A stretch of 64,000 nucleotides of DNA from G965207335 sp965207335 (GCA_965207335.1 OZ242267.1:186001-250000); one strand, 5' to 3'. Shown: positions 16,231-26,028, numbered from the stretch's first letter. Made by a program: numbers and translations. The notes: generated by a model not told the origin, from the sequence alone.

Positions 16231-17813
16231 TCTATTTCTTGCTTTTTATTTTTAGTTATTAAATTAGCAAATAGTTTAAAATTTTGTTTGAGTTTTAAGA
16301 ATTCTTGCCAGTTCATTTTTAAAATTACGGTATCTTCTAAGGCAGTAATACGCATATTATAAGATGTGTAATAATCATCTATTTCATGACCAAAAAAATC
16401 TTGTTCTGATAAAGTAAATTTTTCATTTTCTAACTCGCATAAAACTTTACCAGATAAAATAACTGAAAAATCAGTTATTAAGTCATCCATCTCACAAATA
16501 ATATCATCTTTATAAAAGTTTATTTGAGCTATATTTTGTTTTTTGACTGGTGATATTTGTACTAAGGTTCTTGGAAATATATAATCAAAAAACCAATTCA
16601 TTAAAACCCTAAGCTGGGTTAGTTTACCAGGTAATTTAGTAATATAAACCCCGCGCCATATAAACCAGGCAATTAAACCAAATATTCTAAATCCTAAAAT
16701 CTCTACAACTCCTTGATACGAGCCAAGCGATGCCATTTGTCCTAATGGTTTAAAGTAAAAGATTTCTTTGGGTTTTTTAAATAATTCTGCTTTTATGTTT
16801 TTTGCTAGGGTTTTTGCTTCTGCTACTGCAAACTGTGCTGTTGGTGGAGCGTATTCAATAATGCCATCTTTGTTGGTTATTTTTACTAATGCTGCATCAC
16901 CTAATGACCAAATATTATTGCAGTTTTCAACTTGCATGTATTCATTTAAAATAATTTTACCTCGCTCTAAGTTAAAATTATTTTTAACAAATATATTTGG
17001 AGCACTACCTATGGTAGTTATTATAGTCCTAGTGTTAATACGCACGCCCATATCTGTTGTTAAATAGCTATCACCAATACTACTAACACCAGTATTAATT
17101 CTAATATCTATACCTCTTTTGCTAAGTTTTTTATGGGCGTATAAAGATAATGATTCTGGTAATTGGGTTAGAATTCTACTGTCTTTTTGCAGGAGAATAA
17201 ATTTAATGTCTTGTTTTTTAATATTAGGATAATATTTAATAGCCCTAATAACCATATCTTGCAGTTCACCTATGGTTTCAACTCCAGAAAATCCACCTCC
17301 TGCTACTACAAATGTCAATGAGCTATCTTTTACATCTTGATTATTAGTAACATCGGCTAGCTCTAAGTTTTTTAATACTTGGTTTCTTAATAAAAAAGCA
17401 TCACTTAAATTTTTCATAGCAAAACTTTCACTAAATCCAGGTAGCGATAAACTGCTAATTTGTCCGCAAGATATTACTAAATGATCGTAGTTTATGTTAA
17501 ATATCTTTTTATGTTTGCCTTGTAGGATTTGAATAGTTTTATCATCTTTATTGACACTTTTTACTACCGCTAGTCTGTGAGTTATTTTTGGTAATAAAAT
17601 TCTAAGAGGGCTAACAGCATCGTGAGGATTAATAATGCCAGCACTAACTTCTGGTAATAATGGCTGAAATACGAAATAATTATAGTTATTAATTAGCTCA
17701 ATATCTATGGTAGCTAGCTCTTTTTTAGAGAATGTTTTTAATAGTCTTTTTGCTAAAAATACCCCAGCAAAACCAGCACCTACTATAATAATTTTGGTTT
17801 TTTTACTGTTCAT
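16221..17813 (-). CDS. ndh: Type II NADH:quinone oxidoreductase with C-terminal cyclic-nucleotide-binding-like domain
   Basis: Single-subunit, non-proton-pumping NADH dehydrogenase that feeds electrons to quinone at the inner membrane. FAD-binding GAGFAG is near residue 12, FVFQPLLPEVSAG (quinone/FAD loop) near 47, the NAD-binding AGGGFSG near 170, and GDAALV near 310. The ~400-residue core is extended by about 100 residues (DFSVILSGKVLCELENEKF; ITALEDTVILKMNWQEF) that resemble the beta-roll of cNMP-binding regulatory domains. Total length 530 aa against ~430 in the classical family. The stop codon lies inside the tRNA-Pro gene, a 10-bp overlap. Confidence 0.88.
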   Translation of the reverse strand: MNSKKTKIIIVGAGFAGVFLAKRLLKTFSKKELATIDIELINNYNYFVFQPLLPEVSAGIINPHDAVSPLRILLPKITHRLAVVKSVNKDDKTIQILQGKHKKIFNINYDHLVISCGQISSLSLPGFSESFAMKNLSDAFLLRNQVLKNLELADVTNNQDVKDSSLTFVVAGGGFSGVETIGELQDMVIRAIKYYPNIKKQDIKFILLQKDSRILTQLPESLSLYAHKKLSKRGIDIRINTGVSSIGDSYLTTDMGVRINTRTIITTIGSAPNIFVKNNFNLERGKIILNEYMQVENCNNIWSLGDAALVKITNKDGIIEYAPPTAQFAVAEAKTLAKNIKAELFKKPKEIFYFKPLGQMASLGSYQGVVEILGFRIFGLIAWFIWRGVYITKLPGKLTQLRVLMNWFFDYIFPRTLVQISPVKKQNIAQINFYKDDIICEMDDLITDFSVILSGKVLCELENEKFTLSEQDFFGHEIDDYYTSYNMRITALEDTVILKMNWQEFLKLKQNFKLFANLITKNKKQEIDGM

Positions 17814-17825
17814 AGCATTGTTTTT

Positions 17826-19082
17826 TTATTTTTTTTTGTAAACAGGGTGTTTAGCGCAGATATTAATTACTTTTTTCTTAATTATATTTATAACTTTTGT
17901 ATTATCTAAATCATCACAAATATCACACATCCAATTAGCCAAGTCAGTACATTGTTTTAAACCAAATTTACGCGTAGTAATAGCAGGAGTGCCAATACGA
18001 ATGCCGCTGGTAATAAAAGGCGAGTGCGGGTCATTAGGAACAGCATTCATATTTACTGTTATATTAGCCATATTTAAGGCACTATCAACTGCCTTACCTG
18101 TTAATTTTTGCTTGATAAAACTAACCAAAAATAAATGATTTTCTGTGCCATTTGACACCACATCAAACCCTCTATTTATAAAAACATCTGCCATAACCTT
18201 AGCATTTGCCTTTACTTGCTGTTGATAAATTTTATATTCAGGACTCATAGCCTCTTTAAAAGCTACTGCCTTAGCAGCAATTACATGCATTAATGGTCCG
18301 CCTTGTATGCCGGGAAATATAGCAGAATTAAGTTTTTTTTCAATTTCGCTATTAGCCTTAGCTAAAATTAAGCCACCTCTTGGACCTCTTAGTGTTTTGT
18401 GTGTTGTAGTTGTGCAAACATCAGCGATATTAACAGGAGACGGGTATTCACCTGCTACAATTAAACCTGCAACATGTGCCATGTCAACTAATAAATATGC
18501 TCCAACCTTATCAGCAATATCTTTAAATATTTGCCAATCAACAACCTTAGAGTAAGCAGAAAATCCTGCAATAATCATTTTTGGTTTATGTTTATTGGCT
18601 AAACTCGCTACTTGCTTATAATCAATTTCTCCTGTTATTGCATTCAAACCATACTGCACTACATTATAGTTTATGCCTGAAAATGACACCTTAGCACCGT
18701 GTGTTAAGTGTCCACCATCTGCTAAACTCATACCTAGTACTGTATCACCTATGTTTAATAATGCTTGATAAACAGCTGCATTTGCCTGTGAGCCTGAATG
18801 TGGCTGTACATTAACATAATCGGCTTTAAATAAAGTTTTTGCTCTATCAATAGCTATTTGTTCTATAACATCTACATGTTCACAACCACCGTAATAGCGT
18901 TTAGTAGGGTAGCCTTCGGCATATTTGTTAGTTAATTGCGAACCTTGTGCTTGCATAACAGCAACAGAGGCATAATTTTCTGATGCTATTAATTCTATGT
19001 GTTGCTCTTGTCTTAGTTCTTCTTTAACAATGGCATCAGCAATATTTTTATCTACGGTAGCTAAGCTTATTTCTTGCAACAT
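17826..19082 (-). CDS. glyA: Serine hydroxymethyltransferase
   Basis: PLP enzyme that interconverts serine and glycine and charges tetrahydrofolate with a one-carbon unit. The 418-aa protein has HVDVIEQIAIDRAKTLF, QPHSGSQANAAVY and the cofactor lysine in TTTTHKTLRGPRGG (near residue 229). Normal length. It lies between pnp and ndh on the minus strand with gaps of 2 and 12 bp, so the three are likely co-transcribed. Confidence 0.97.
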   Translation of the reverse strand: MLQEISLATVDKNIADAIVKEELRQEQHIELIASENYASVAVMQAQGSQLTNKYAEGYPTKRYYGGCEHVDVIEQIAIDRAKTLFKADYVNVQPHSGSQANAAVYQALLNIGDTVLGMSLADGGHLTHGAKVSFSGINYNVVQYGLNAITGEIDYKQVASLANKHKPKMIIAGFSAYSKVVDWQIFKDIADKVGAYLLVDMAHVAGLIVAGEYPSPVNIADVCTTTTHKTLRGPRGGLILAKANSEIEKKLNSAIFPGIQGGPLMHVIAAKAVAFKEAMSPEYKIYQQQVKANAKVMADVFINRGFDVVSNGTENHLFLVSFIKQKLTGKAVDSALNMANITVNMNAVPNDPHSPFITSGIRIGTPAITTRKFGLKQCTDLANWMCDICDDLDNTKVINIIKKKVINICAKHPVYKKK

Positions 19083-19084
19083 AA

Positions 19085-21172
19085 TTATTTTTCAATTAAT
19101 GCTTTTTTAGATAATTTAATGCGCCCTCTGTCAAGACCTATTACCTTAACTTTTATCTTATCATCTTGCTTTAGATAGTCTGATACATTTTTTACTCTCT
19201 CATTGGCAATTTCAGATATATGTAATAAGCCATCTTGATTAGGCAAAATAGTAACAAAAGCACCAAATTCAACTATTTTTGATACTACTCCATCGTAAAC
19301 TTTATTAAGCTCAGCACTAGCAGTAACATCTTTTACCATAGTAACTGCATTTTCAAAACTTTCATCGTTGTTAGCAAAAACATTAACTACACCATTGTCA
19401 TCAACATCAACACTGGCACCAGTTTTAGCGATAATGCCTTTAATTGTTTCTCCACCTTTGCCTATTAAATCACGGATTTTATCTTTATTTATGATAATAA
19501 TTTTAGTTTTAGGGGTGTTTTTATTACTGGTATTCGGCTCGCAAATAACTTTATTCATTTCTCCTAAAATATGCATTCTTGCTTCTTTTGCTTGTTTTAG
19601 AGCAATGTCCATTATTTCTTTTGTAATACCATTTATTTTAATATCCATTTGCAAAGCATTAATACCATCGCTAGTGCCAGCTACTTTAAAATCCATATCA
19701 CCTAAGTGGTCTTCATCACCTAAAATATCAGTAAGTACTTTAAAATTACCATTATCATCTTTTATTAAACCCATAGCAATACCTGCTACTGGGGATTTTA
19801 TTGGTACTCCAGCATCCATTAATGATAAACTAGCCCCACAAACACTTGCCATAGAGCTAGAGCCATTAGATTCTGTTATTTCTGATACTACACGAATAGT
19901 ATATGGGTAATCTTTAATGCTAGGTAAACAAGCACTAATACCTCTTCTTGCTAGTCGTCCGTGTCCTATTTCTCGTCTTTTAGTTGAACCCATCATACCC
20001 GTTTCGCCAACGCAATAAGGTGGAAAGTTATAATGCAATAAAAAATAATCTTCAACTCTTTCTTTGCTAGCTAGAGTTTCAATTAATTGTGCATCTCGTT
20101 TAGCACCTAAGGTAGTAACCACTAATGCCTGAGTTTCACCTCTGGTAAACAAAGCTGAGCCATGAGCGTTTTTTAATACTCCTGTCTCTATTGTTAAATT
20201 ACGCACAGTTTTATTATCTCTACCATCAATTCTAGCCTCACCTTTTAATACTCTGGCACGAACTATAGATTTTTCTAATTTTTTGACTAAGTCAAGGACT
20301 GTATCTGCATTTATATTATTTTCATCGTCTATAAAATAATCTTGTGCTTGTTTTTTAACAACAGACATAGAATTATACCTTGCCATTTTTTCTACTATAT
20401 TATAAGCTTGTTCTATATCAGAGCTAAATTTGTCTTTTATTTTATTGTATAACTCTTCATCAATAGGGGTTGCTTGCCACTCCATGGGTTGTACTTCTAC
20501 TTCTTTGGCAAATTCCTTTATGGCAGTAATTACGCTTTGGAATTCTTTATGGGCATACATAACAGCATCTAACATAATACTTTCACTAAGTTGGTTAGCC
20601 TCAGACTCTACCATCATAACAGCATCTTGTGTACCAGCTACTACCATGTCTAAGTCACATTCAGCTAGCTCTGTAATACTAGGATTAAGAATATATTTTG
20701 AGTCTTTATAACCAACACGAGCAGCACCCATAACACTTGTAAATGGTAAACCAGAAATACTAAGTGCAGCCGATGTTGCTGTTAGTGCTAGAATATCAGG
20801 GTCGGTATCTTGGTCAGCAGATAGAACTGTAAGAACTATCTGTACATCATTCATAAAACCATTAGCAAATAATGGCCTAATAGGCCTGTCTATTAGTCTT
20901 GAGGTTAAAATCTCTTTTTCGCTAGGTCTGCCTTCTCGTTTTAAAAACCCTCCGGGAATTTTACCAACAGAATAAGTTTTTTCTATGTAGTCCACTGATA
21001 ATGGGAAAAAATCTTTGCCGGGTGTTTGCTCTTTTTTAGCGACAATAGTTGCTAATACTTGAGTATTATCAACAGTTGCTAATACTGATGCTGTTGCTTG
21101 TTTTGCTATTCTTCCTGTTTCTAAGGTTACTGTTTTATCTCCAAATTTAAAGCTTTTAGTTTTTATATTCAT
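19085..21172 (-). CDS. pnp: Polyribonucleotide nucleotidyltransferase (PNPase)
   Basis: Phosphorolytic 3'-5' exoribonuclease of the RNA degradosome. The 695-aa protein has two RNase PH-like domains (GKDFFPLSVDY; FPPYCVGETGMMGSTKRREI with the catalytic region), a KH domain (IRDLIGKGGETIKGI, near residue 560) and an S1 domain (GAFVTILPNQDGLLHISEI, near 640). rpsO, the usual upstream partner, is absent. The upstream leader holds an inverted pair TTACACGG / CCGTGTAA (21203-21210 and 21294-21301) that could form the stem through which PNPase usually controls its own mRNA. Confidence 0.97.
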   Translation of the reverse strand: MNIKTKSFKFGDKTVTLETGRIAKQATASVLATVDNTQVLATIVAKKEQTPGKDFFPLSVDYIEKTYSVGKIPGGFLKREGRPSEKEILTSRLIDRPIRPLFANGFMNDVQIVLTVLSADQDTDPDILALTATSAALSISGLPFTSVMGAARVGYKDSKYILNPSITELAECDLDMVVAGTQDAVMMVESEANQLSESIMLDAVMYAHKEFQSVITAIKEFAKEVEVQPMEWQATPIDEELYNKIKDKFSSDIEQAYNIVEKMARYNSMSVVKKQAQDYFIDDENNINADTVLDLVKKLEKSIVRARVLKGEARIDGRDNKTVRNLTIETGVLKNAHGSALFTRGETQALVVTTLGAKRDAQLIETLASKERVEDYFLLHYNFPPYCVGETGMMGSTKRREIGHGRLARRGISACLPSIKDYPYTIRVVSEITESNGSSSMASVCGASLSLMDAGVPIKSPVAGIAMGLIKDDNGNFKVLTDILGDEDHLGDMDFKVAGTSDGINALQMDIKINGITKEIMDIALKQAKEARMHILGEMNKVICEPNTSNKNTPKTKIIIINKDKIRDLIGKGGETIKGIIAKTGASVDVDDNGVVNVFANNDESFENAVTMVKDVTASAELNKVYDGVVSKIVEFGAFVTILPNQDGLLHISEIANERVKNVSDYLKQDDKIKVKVIGLDRGRIKLSKKALIEK

Positions 21173-21393
21173 ATTATATTTTTTATTTTATTGATTAGAC
21201 TATTACACGGTAACAAAAAACTAATGTTAGATGTTATTTAAAAACAATTTTAGTAAGTCAAGTTTATTTTTTAGGTTTTATTAATTTTTTACTCCGTGTA
21301 ACAGTCAAATATAAAAATTAACTAAATTAACAAAATCTAAACTACGAATATTACTAGTCGAGATTATTTTTTTAAGGTATTTAAAATTATTTG

Positions 21394-21711
21394 TCATTTG
21401 TTACAAAAAATACTTTGCATATGTGATATTAATTCTAGCATTCTAATATCATTTATTCTACACAGTATTTTATTGCCTGACCTTCTTGATTTTAATATAT
21501 TTTTTGTTCTTAATATGTCCACATGTTGAGAAATATTACTTTGCGATGAGCCAACTAATTCCATAATTTTTAGTATTGGCATCTCTTGGTCTTTAAGACT
21601 ACACAATATTTTTAGTCTTATTGGGTGCGACATAGCTTTTAGCATATAACTAGCTTGATCTATTTCATTATCATCAATAATTACAGTATTATTTAATTTA
21701 ATTTCAGACAT
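21394..21711 (-). CDS. ArsR-family winged-helix regulator
   Basis: A 105-aa DNA-binding repressor of the ArsR/SmtB family. The helix-turn-helix is seen in LMELVGSSQSNISQHVDILR-like sequence (residues ~52-70), preceded by MSHPIRLKILCSL, and followed by a beta-wing SRRSGNKILCRI. Three cysteines (in KILCSL, KILCRI and SIFCNK) are candidates for metal or sulfur-species sensing, but no classical CxC metal motif is present. It follows the MlaC-like gene by 26 bp on the same strand. Target genes unknown. Confidence 0.85.
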   Translation of the reverse strand: MSEIKLNNTVIIDDNEIDQASYMLKAMSHPIRLKILCSLKDQEMPILKIMELVGSSQSNISQHVDILRTKNILKSRRSGNKILCRINDIRMLELISHMQSIFCNK

Positions 21712-21737
21712 ATATTCATTATTTAATAATTTTGTAT

Positions 21738-22280
21738 TTAAAGGTTGTTAATTATATTGCTTTTACGCAGTTTAATTAATACACTCCTCTTATAATAACT
21801 TAATAAACTAGCATTGCTAATTAAAATATCAATAATACTCCAATTATCATCATCATTACGAAGTATTAAATTAATATTAATAGGAAATGGACTGCTTGAT
21901 GAATTAACCTTAACCTTAACTCTTAGCACATTATATGCTATTGGTAGCACTGAACTTATTCTAAAATTATATAAATTTTTACTTTTTAGTTGGTAAAGCA
22001 AAGTATTTGCTAGGTTTTTTGTAACAAATGCTTCAATGTTTTCTCTGGTTTTTTTGTTGATTGGAGTATTTACTGTATTTAATATATGATCAGTCATATA
22101 GCCAATATCAAACAATGCCAATAAATTGTTATTTACTATGTATATAGCATCATTAGGGCTGACTTTATTGATAGAGTTTACTTCGTATAGAATATTTCTA
22201 AGCAGTGGTATAGGGCTGTTATTAGCACTAACATTAGTTGAAACTATTAATAGTAATAACCAAAAAAATTTTAACTTCAT
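21738..22280 (-). CDS. MlaC/Ttg2D-like periplasmic protein
   Basis: A 180-aa protein with an N-terminal signal peptide (LKFFWLLLLIVSTNVSANN). The mature part matches the MlaC pattern: ALFDIGYMTDHIL early, the segment AFVTKNLANTLLYQL, and DDNWSIIDILISNASLLSYYKRS near the C-terminus, where MlaC proteins have WkvyDv...S.v..YR. MlaC shuttles phospholipids between the outer and inner membranes. The other mla genes are not in the window, and sequence similarity is loose, so the exact ligand is uncertain. Confidence 0.68.
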   Translation of the reverse strand: MKLKFFWLLLLIVSTNVSANNSPIPLLRNILYEVNSINKVSPNDAIYIVNNNLLALFDIGYMTDHILNTVNTPINKKTRENIEAFVTKNLANTLLYQLKSKNLYNFRISSVLPIAYNVLRVKVKVNSSSSPFPININLILRNDDDNWSIIDILISNASLLSYYKRSVLIKLRKSNIINNL

Positions 22281-22424
22281 GTGTTTTATGTTTTTAAATA
22301 TTCATAATTATATAGTAAATTTTAAATAATTGCTTTTAATTTAAAAGAAATTATATACCTAAATCTGCAAAAATATCTAAGTTTTAAAGACGCAATACTT
22401 AATTATTAAATTATACCGCGTTTG

Positions 22425-22470
22425 TAGGATGAGATTGCCACACCTTTTACAAAGTCTCGCAATGACGGTG
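22425..22470. repeat. CGTCATTGCGAG-type short repeat
   Basis: GGATGAGATTGCCACACC followed by AAGTCTCGCAATGACGGTGG. It opens the repeat-filled gap 22420-23030. Confidence 0.7.
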
Positions 22471-22489
22471 GATATAATTCCAATTCTCA

Positions 22490-22925
22490 ATTCTTAGTGC
22501 TTTTTTAAATCACAGCACGAATTATCTCACGACAAAAATATACCTTACAAGCACAATGTCTATATGTGGTGTTTGAGGGGCTGTTGTACAGTGAGAGACC
22601 TTTGCATAAATATGAATAATCATTAAAACGCCTACTTTCACCAACTTGGTTATTTTCTTAAAACCAGCTTTAGCCCTGCTAGGGCAGGCTTTAAGAAAAT
22701 AACCAATTCGGCAAAATTTGTCATTTTTCTAATCATCCCTATTTATGCAAAGGCCTCATAATAATTGTAATGAAGGAATTAGTTCTGCCCCTCAATTAAA
22801 AAACAATAAAAACAACTTCACACAAACTAAACAACCTGTAATTGCTGTTAAGGGTTTGGGGATATTCCCCAAAGTAAGTTTTGCTTACTATTTTAGGTAC
22901 TGCTTTTTAGTGTGGCAATATCATC
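22490..22925 (+). repeat. Composite interspersed repeat with a nested TIR element
   Basis: Shows GTTTGAGGGGCTGTTGTACA, TTAGTTCTGCCCCTCAATT and AAGGGTTTGGGGATATTCCCC, then AGTAAGTTTTGCTTACT. Here the nested element (22595-22757) sits at a different internal position from copies 1 and 3, so it is an independent insertion. An ORF at 22745-23032 is repeat-derived. Confidence 0.75.
22595..22757. mobile_element. GAGACC-family MITE (163 bp)
   Basis: Termini GAGACCTTTGCATAAATATG and TTTATGCAAAGGCCTC. The interior is of a second subtype (AACCAATTCGGCAAAATTTG, GCCCTGCTAGGGCAGGC) shared with the element at 54533. No clear target duplication. Confidence 0.8.
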
Positions 22926-23172
22926 TTACAAGCAGTATAATTAGTAAAAAGACTATAAAAAATAGTGCTAAAATCTATCAAAAAGATGTACAGTTAAATG
23001 AAGTAGTTGCATTGTGCCCTTATTTATTTTAAAAAAACGATAAAAACTTGAAAAATTTAGAAAGAATCATTTAAAATCGTACCGCCAATTAGTTTTGAAA
23101 CATAATTTTATAATATACAGCAGATGTTTAGTTTTTTAGAATTTCATCTAAATACATTGAGGGTTTTGTAAT

Positions 23173-23903
23173 ATGAAAAAAATATTGTTATTAACTTTAT
23201 TATTAGCAATGAGCAGTTGTAACAATCAATCATCAGAAGATAGTAATTGCTTACAAACTGGTAACTGCTAAGAAAAAGCAGGGCAGGTAACTAGAAAAAT
23301 AACTGATAAAATTGATCAACAAGCTGGTAAATTTTGGGATGGATTTAATCAAAAATCTAACCAAGAAAATAAAACGCTCAGCGAGCAAATTACCAATAAG
23401 GCTAACCAAGAAGTAGAAAGTTTTTTGATAATGTGCTAGATTATATTAACCCTCAAACTAAGTCTAAAAAAAAGCCGTCTAATAAGCAAAAATCCCCAGC
23501 TATTCAAGAAAATAAAAAAGTCTATATTAATAGAGCTAATAAACAAGCCTGTGATGACCCATCTGCTATTTGCACTATGATTAATAATATTCGTCATTGT
23601 GCCTTACCTAATCAATCTTATACAAAATGTGGTCAAAAAATCCTTAATCCCAATCAACAAGCAGAAAATGAGTATAATAACTTACAACAAGCATTAGATA
23701 AAGCATACAAGATAGAATATAATAAATGTATGGCTGTTGGACAAGGATGGCTTGCTTCAAAAGGTGTGGGTGTCAATGATAAATCTGGTGTTGCTACTAT
23801 ATTGGCATTAACTGCTTATCAAGCTATGACTCTTAATTGCCAAAAATCACCTTATAAGCATAGACAGTCTATGCAAAGAGAATTAGGAATTAATTTAGAT
23901 TAA
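23173..23903 (+). pseudogene. Decayed lipoprotein gene
   Basis: Reading starts at an ATG with a lipoprotein signal (KKILLLTLLLAMSSC, Cys near residue 16). After 32 codons it meets an in-frame TAA (23269), continues in frame (EKAGQVTRKITDKIDQQAGK), and is thrown out of frame at a T run (GAAAGTTTTTTGATAAT, near 23420), after which the original frame resumes as LDYINPQTKSKKKPSNKQK up to 23903. The intact protein would have been about 243 aa with a C-terminal Cys-rich domain. Function unrecognised. At least two lesions make it inactive, unless the C-terminal 156-aa ORF is still translated. Confidence 0.7.
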
Positions 23904-23935
23904 AATAGGTGTTCTTATAAAATAAAAAATTATTA

Positions 23936-25430
23936 TGAAAATAAAACTATTACTGCTACTAGGAATACTATTTTTTAGTCAATTATTACTAGCCCAAACA
24001 CTAGGTACTTTGGTTGTCAAAACTAACCCAGAGGGAGCAAAGTTTACCTAGATGGTAAGTATGTTAGCACAACACCTTATCAAAATTACAGTATTACAGT
24101 AGGTACCCATAGTCTAAAACTTATTTTAAATAAAGATTTTCCAGCCGAGGAAAGAGATATTATTATTGATAAAATTGAGCCTAAAATTGTAGAGTTTAAT
24201 TTCTTCCCAGATGCAAGTAAACTTAATTTTGATGTCAGTACTGATAAAAAATTAGTTGGCTCATACATTGGCAATGCTCAATTATTATCCGAGCCACTTG
24301 GGGCAGAAATTATTTTTAACGGCAAAACAGTTGGCGTTACTCCATTACCAGTTAAAGACTCTCCTGTTGGCAATTATAAGGTTGAGTTTGTTTTAGGGGG
24401 TAAAAAGGTGAGCGGACATTTTAGTATCATTAAAGATGAAACCGTACGCATTTTAGCAGATTTTAAAAACAATAAAATTATTGATTTAACTAGGTTTAAA
24501 CAACCACAAAATATCAATAATATTACTGCTCAAGACGATCTATCTGCTATGTTAGCCAAAGCACAAGAAAAAACAAATTTAACCCAAAAAATAGCCGAGC
24601 AAAAACAAGCTAAAAAACAAGCTATTATAAATAAAATGCGAAGTCAATTTTTGCAAGTAAAAAACTTTCAAACTAATAATGCTCAAAAAGCACAATTTTG
24701 GCTAGCTTATCTAAGTAACAAAGACTATCAAACTATTTGGGAAGATAATGAACAAATAGCCTTACAACAACAAGCCTTATTAACCTTAGCAAATATTGCT
24801 CCGCAAAATATGCAACAACAAGAGTTAGTTAAAAAGGCAATACAATTAAAGCCAAAATTAGAACAAGTTAAATTAGAAATACAAGCAGAGTTAGCAAGAC
24901 AAGCAAAACAAGCTAAAATACCAAAATCTTATCCAAAACCTCAATACACTAATAACAGTAATGGCACAGTAACAGACAAACGCACAAGCTTAATGTGGAT
25001 GCGTTGTAGTTTAGGACAAATATGGACTGGCAGTACTTGTAGTGGTAGTGCAAAAGGATATGAATGGGATAATGCTAAAAACCTAAGTACTAGTTTTGCC
25101 GGATATGATGATTGGCGAACACCTAGCATAGTGGAATTAAACACTTTAGTTTATTGCTCTAATGGTAAACAGCTAAAATACAAAGAACAGGGTTATGATA
25201 CTATAAAACATGAAGGAAGTATGGCTGTGAAAGTAATACACGAGGCGGTTATCAAAGTCCAACTATTAACCAAACTGCTTTTCCAAACACACCTGCCAGG
25301 TCTTTTGGTCGTCATCGCCTGATGCTGACGGTTCATCTTACGCGTGGCGGCTACTTTCGGCAATGGCTACGATTATCGCGACTATCGCAGCTTTCGTGAC
25401 AGAGTTAGATTAGTGCGTTCTGGAGAGTGA
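23936..25430 (+). pseudogene. Decayed PEGA + DUF1566 surface protein with DGR-like variable tail
   Basis: A signal peptide (KIKLLLLLGILFFSQLLLAQ) and a first PEGA repeat (TNPEGAK) are broken by a missing base near 24042. The frame then runs VYLDGKYVSTTPYQ, with a second PEGA repeat (EPLGAEIIFNGKTVGVTPLP), a Gln/Lys-rich coiled coil, and a DUF1566 domain (DKRTSLMWMRC; GYDDWRTPSIVELNTL). Three more single-base lesions follow (near 25215, 25308 and 25351). Correcting them gives FWSSSPDADGSSYAWR, then ATFGNGYDYRDYRSFRD, then RVRLVRSGE up to 25430. The DUF1566 end rich in Tyr/Arg/Asp/Ser is typical of targets of diversity-generating retroelements. No reverse transcriptase is in the window. Confidence 0.72.
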
Positions 25431-25524
25431 TTTTTATTTTTTATTTAAAAAAGTAATAAATAAGTAAAAATAAACATTAATTAATACTGTACTTATTCCA
25501 ACTTGTTATTGTGGGTACTTTCTT

Positions 25525-25665
25525 TATATATCGTCATTGTAAGCACTGTTTTTTTATATCGTCATTGTAAGCACTGCTTTTTTATATCGTCATTGTAAGC
25601 ACTGCTTTTTTAGTGTGTGAGATTGCCACGCCTTTTTACAAAGTCTCGCAATGACGATGAGTATA
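25525..25665. repeat. Three tandem 28-bp repeats plus a CGTCATTGCGAG-type repeat
   Basis: TATATCGTCATTGTAAGCAC followed by a TG(T/C) and T run occurs three times in a row (about 25525-25613), then GAGATTGCCACGCC / TCTCGCAATGACG (25618-25660). The rest of the gap 25431-26255 holds degraded repeat pieces, two GAGACC elements and, in its last ~100 bp, presumably the ctpA promoter. Confidence 0.7.
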
Positions 25666-25866
25666 ATTCCAATTTGTTATTCTTGGTATTTTTTTTAATC
25701 GACATTTGACATAATTCCAATTCTCAATTCTTAGTACTTTTTTTATATTTTGGTAATCTTAGACAAAAAAATCAAGTGGCTACTAGAAAAAAAGTAAAAT
25801 TTGCAGATTAAGTATATAATTCCCATATTTAAAAGGTTTTTTATAAAGTATAATTAATTTTTGTTT

Positions 25867-26028
25867 GAGACCTTTGCATAAATAGGAGTGATTAGCAAAA
25901 ATTCAATTTTTGCCGAATTAGTGATTTTATTAAACTTTGTCCTAGCAGGGCTAAGGCTGGGTTTAAAAAATTGCTAAGTTGGTGAAAAGTGGGTTTTTGA
26001 TGATTATTAATATTTATGCAAAAGTCTC
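25867..26028. mobile_element. GAGACC-family MITE (162 bp)
   Basis: Termini GAGACCTTTGCATAAATAGG and TTTATGCAAAAGTCTC. The interior (TTTTGCCGAATTAGTGATTT; GTCCTAGCAGGGCTAAGG) is the third subtype, shared with the elements at 27601 and 49308. Target duplication not evident. Confidence 0.8.
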
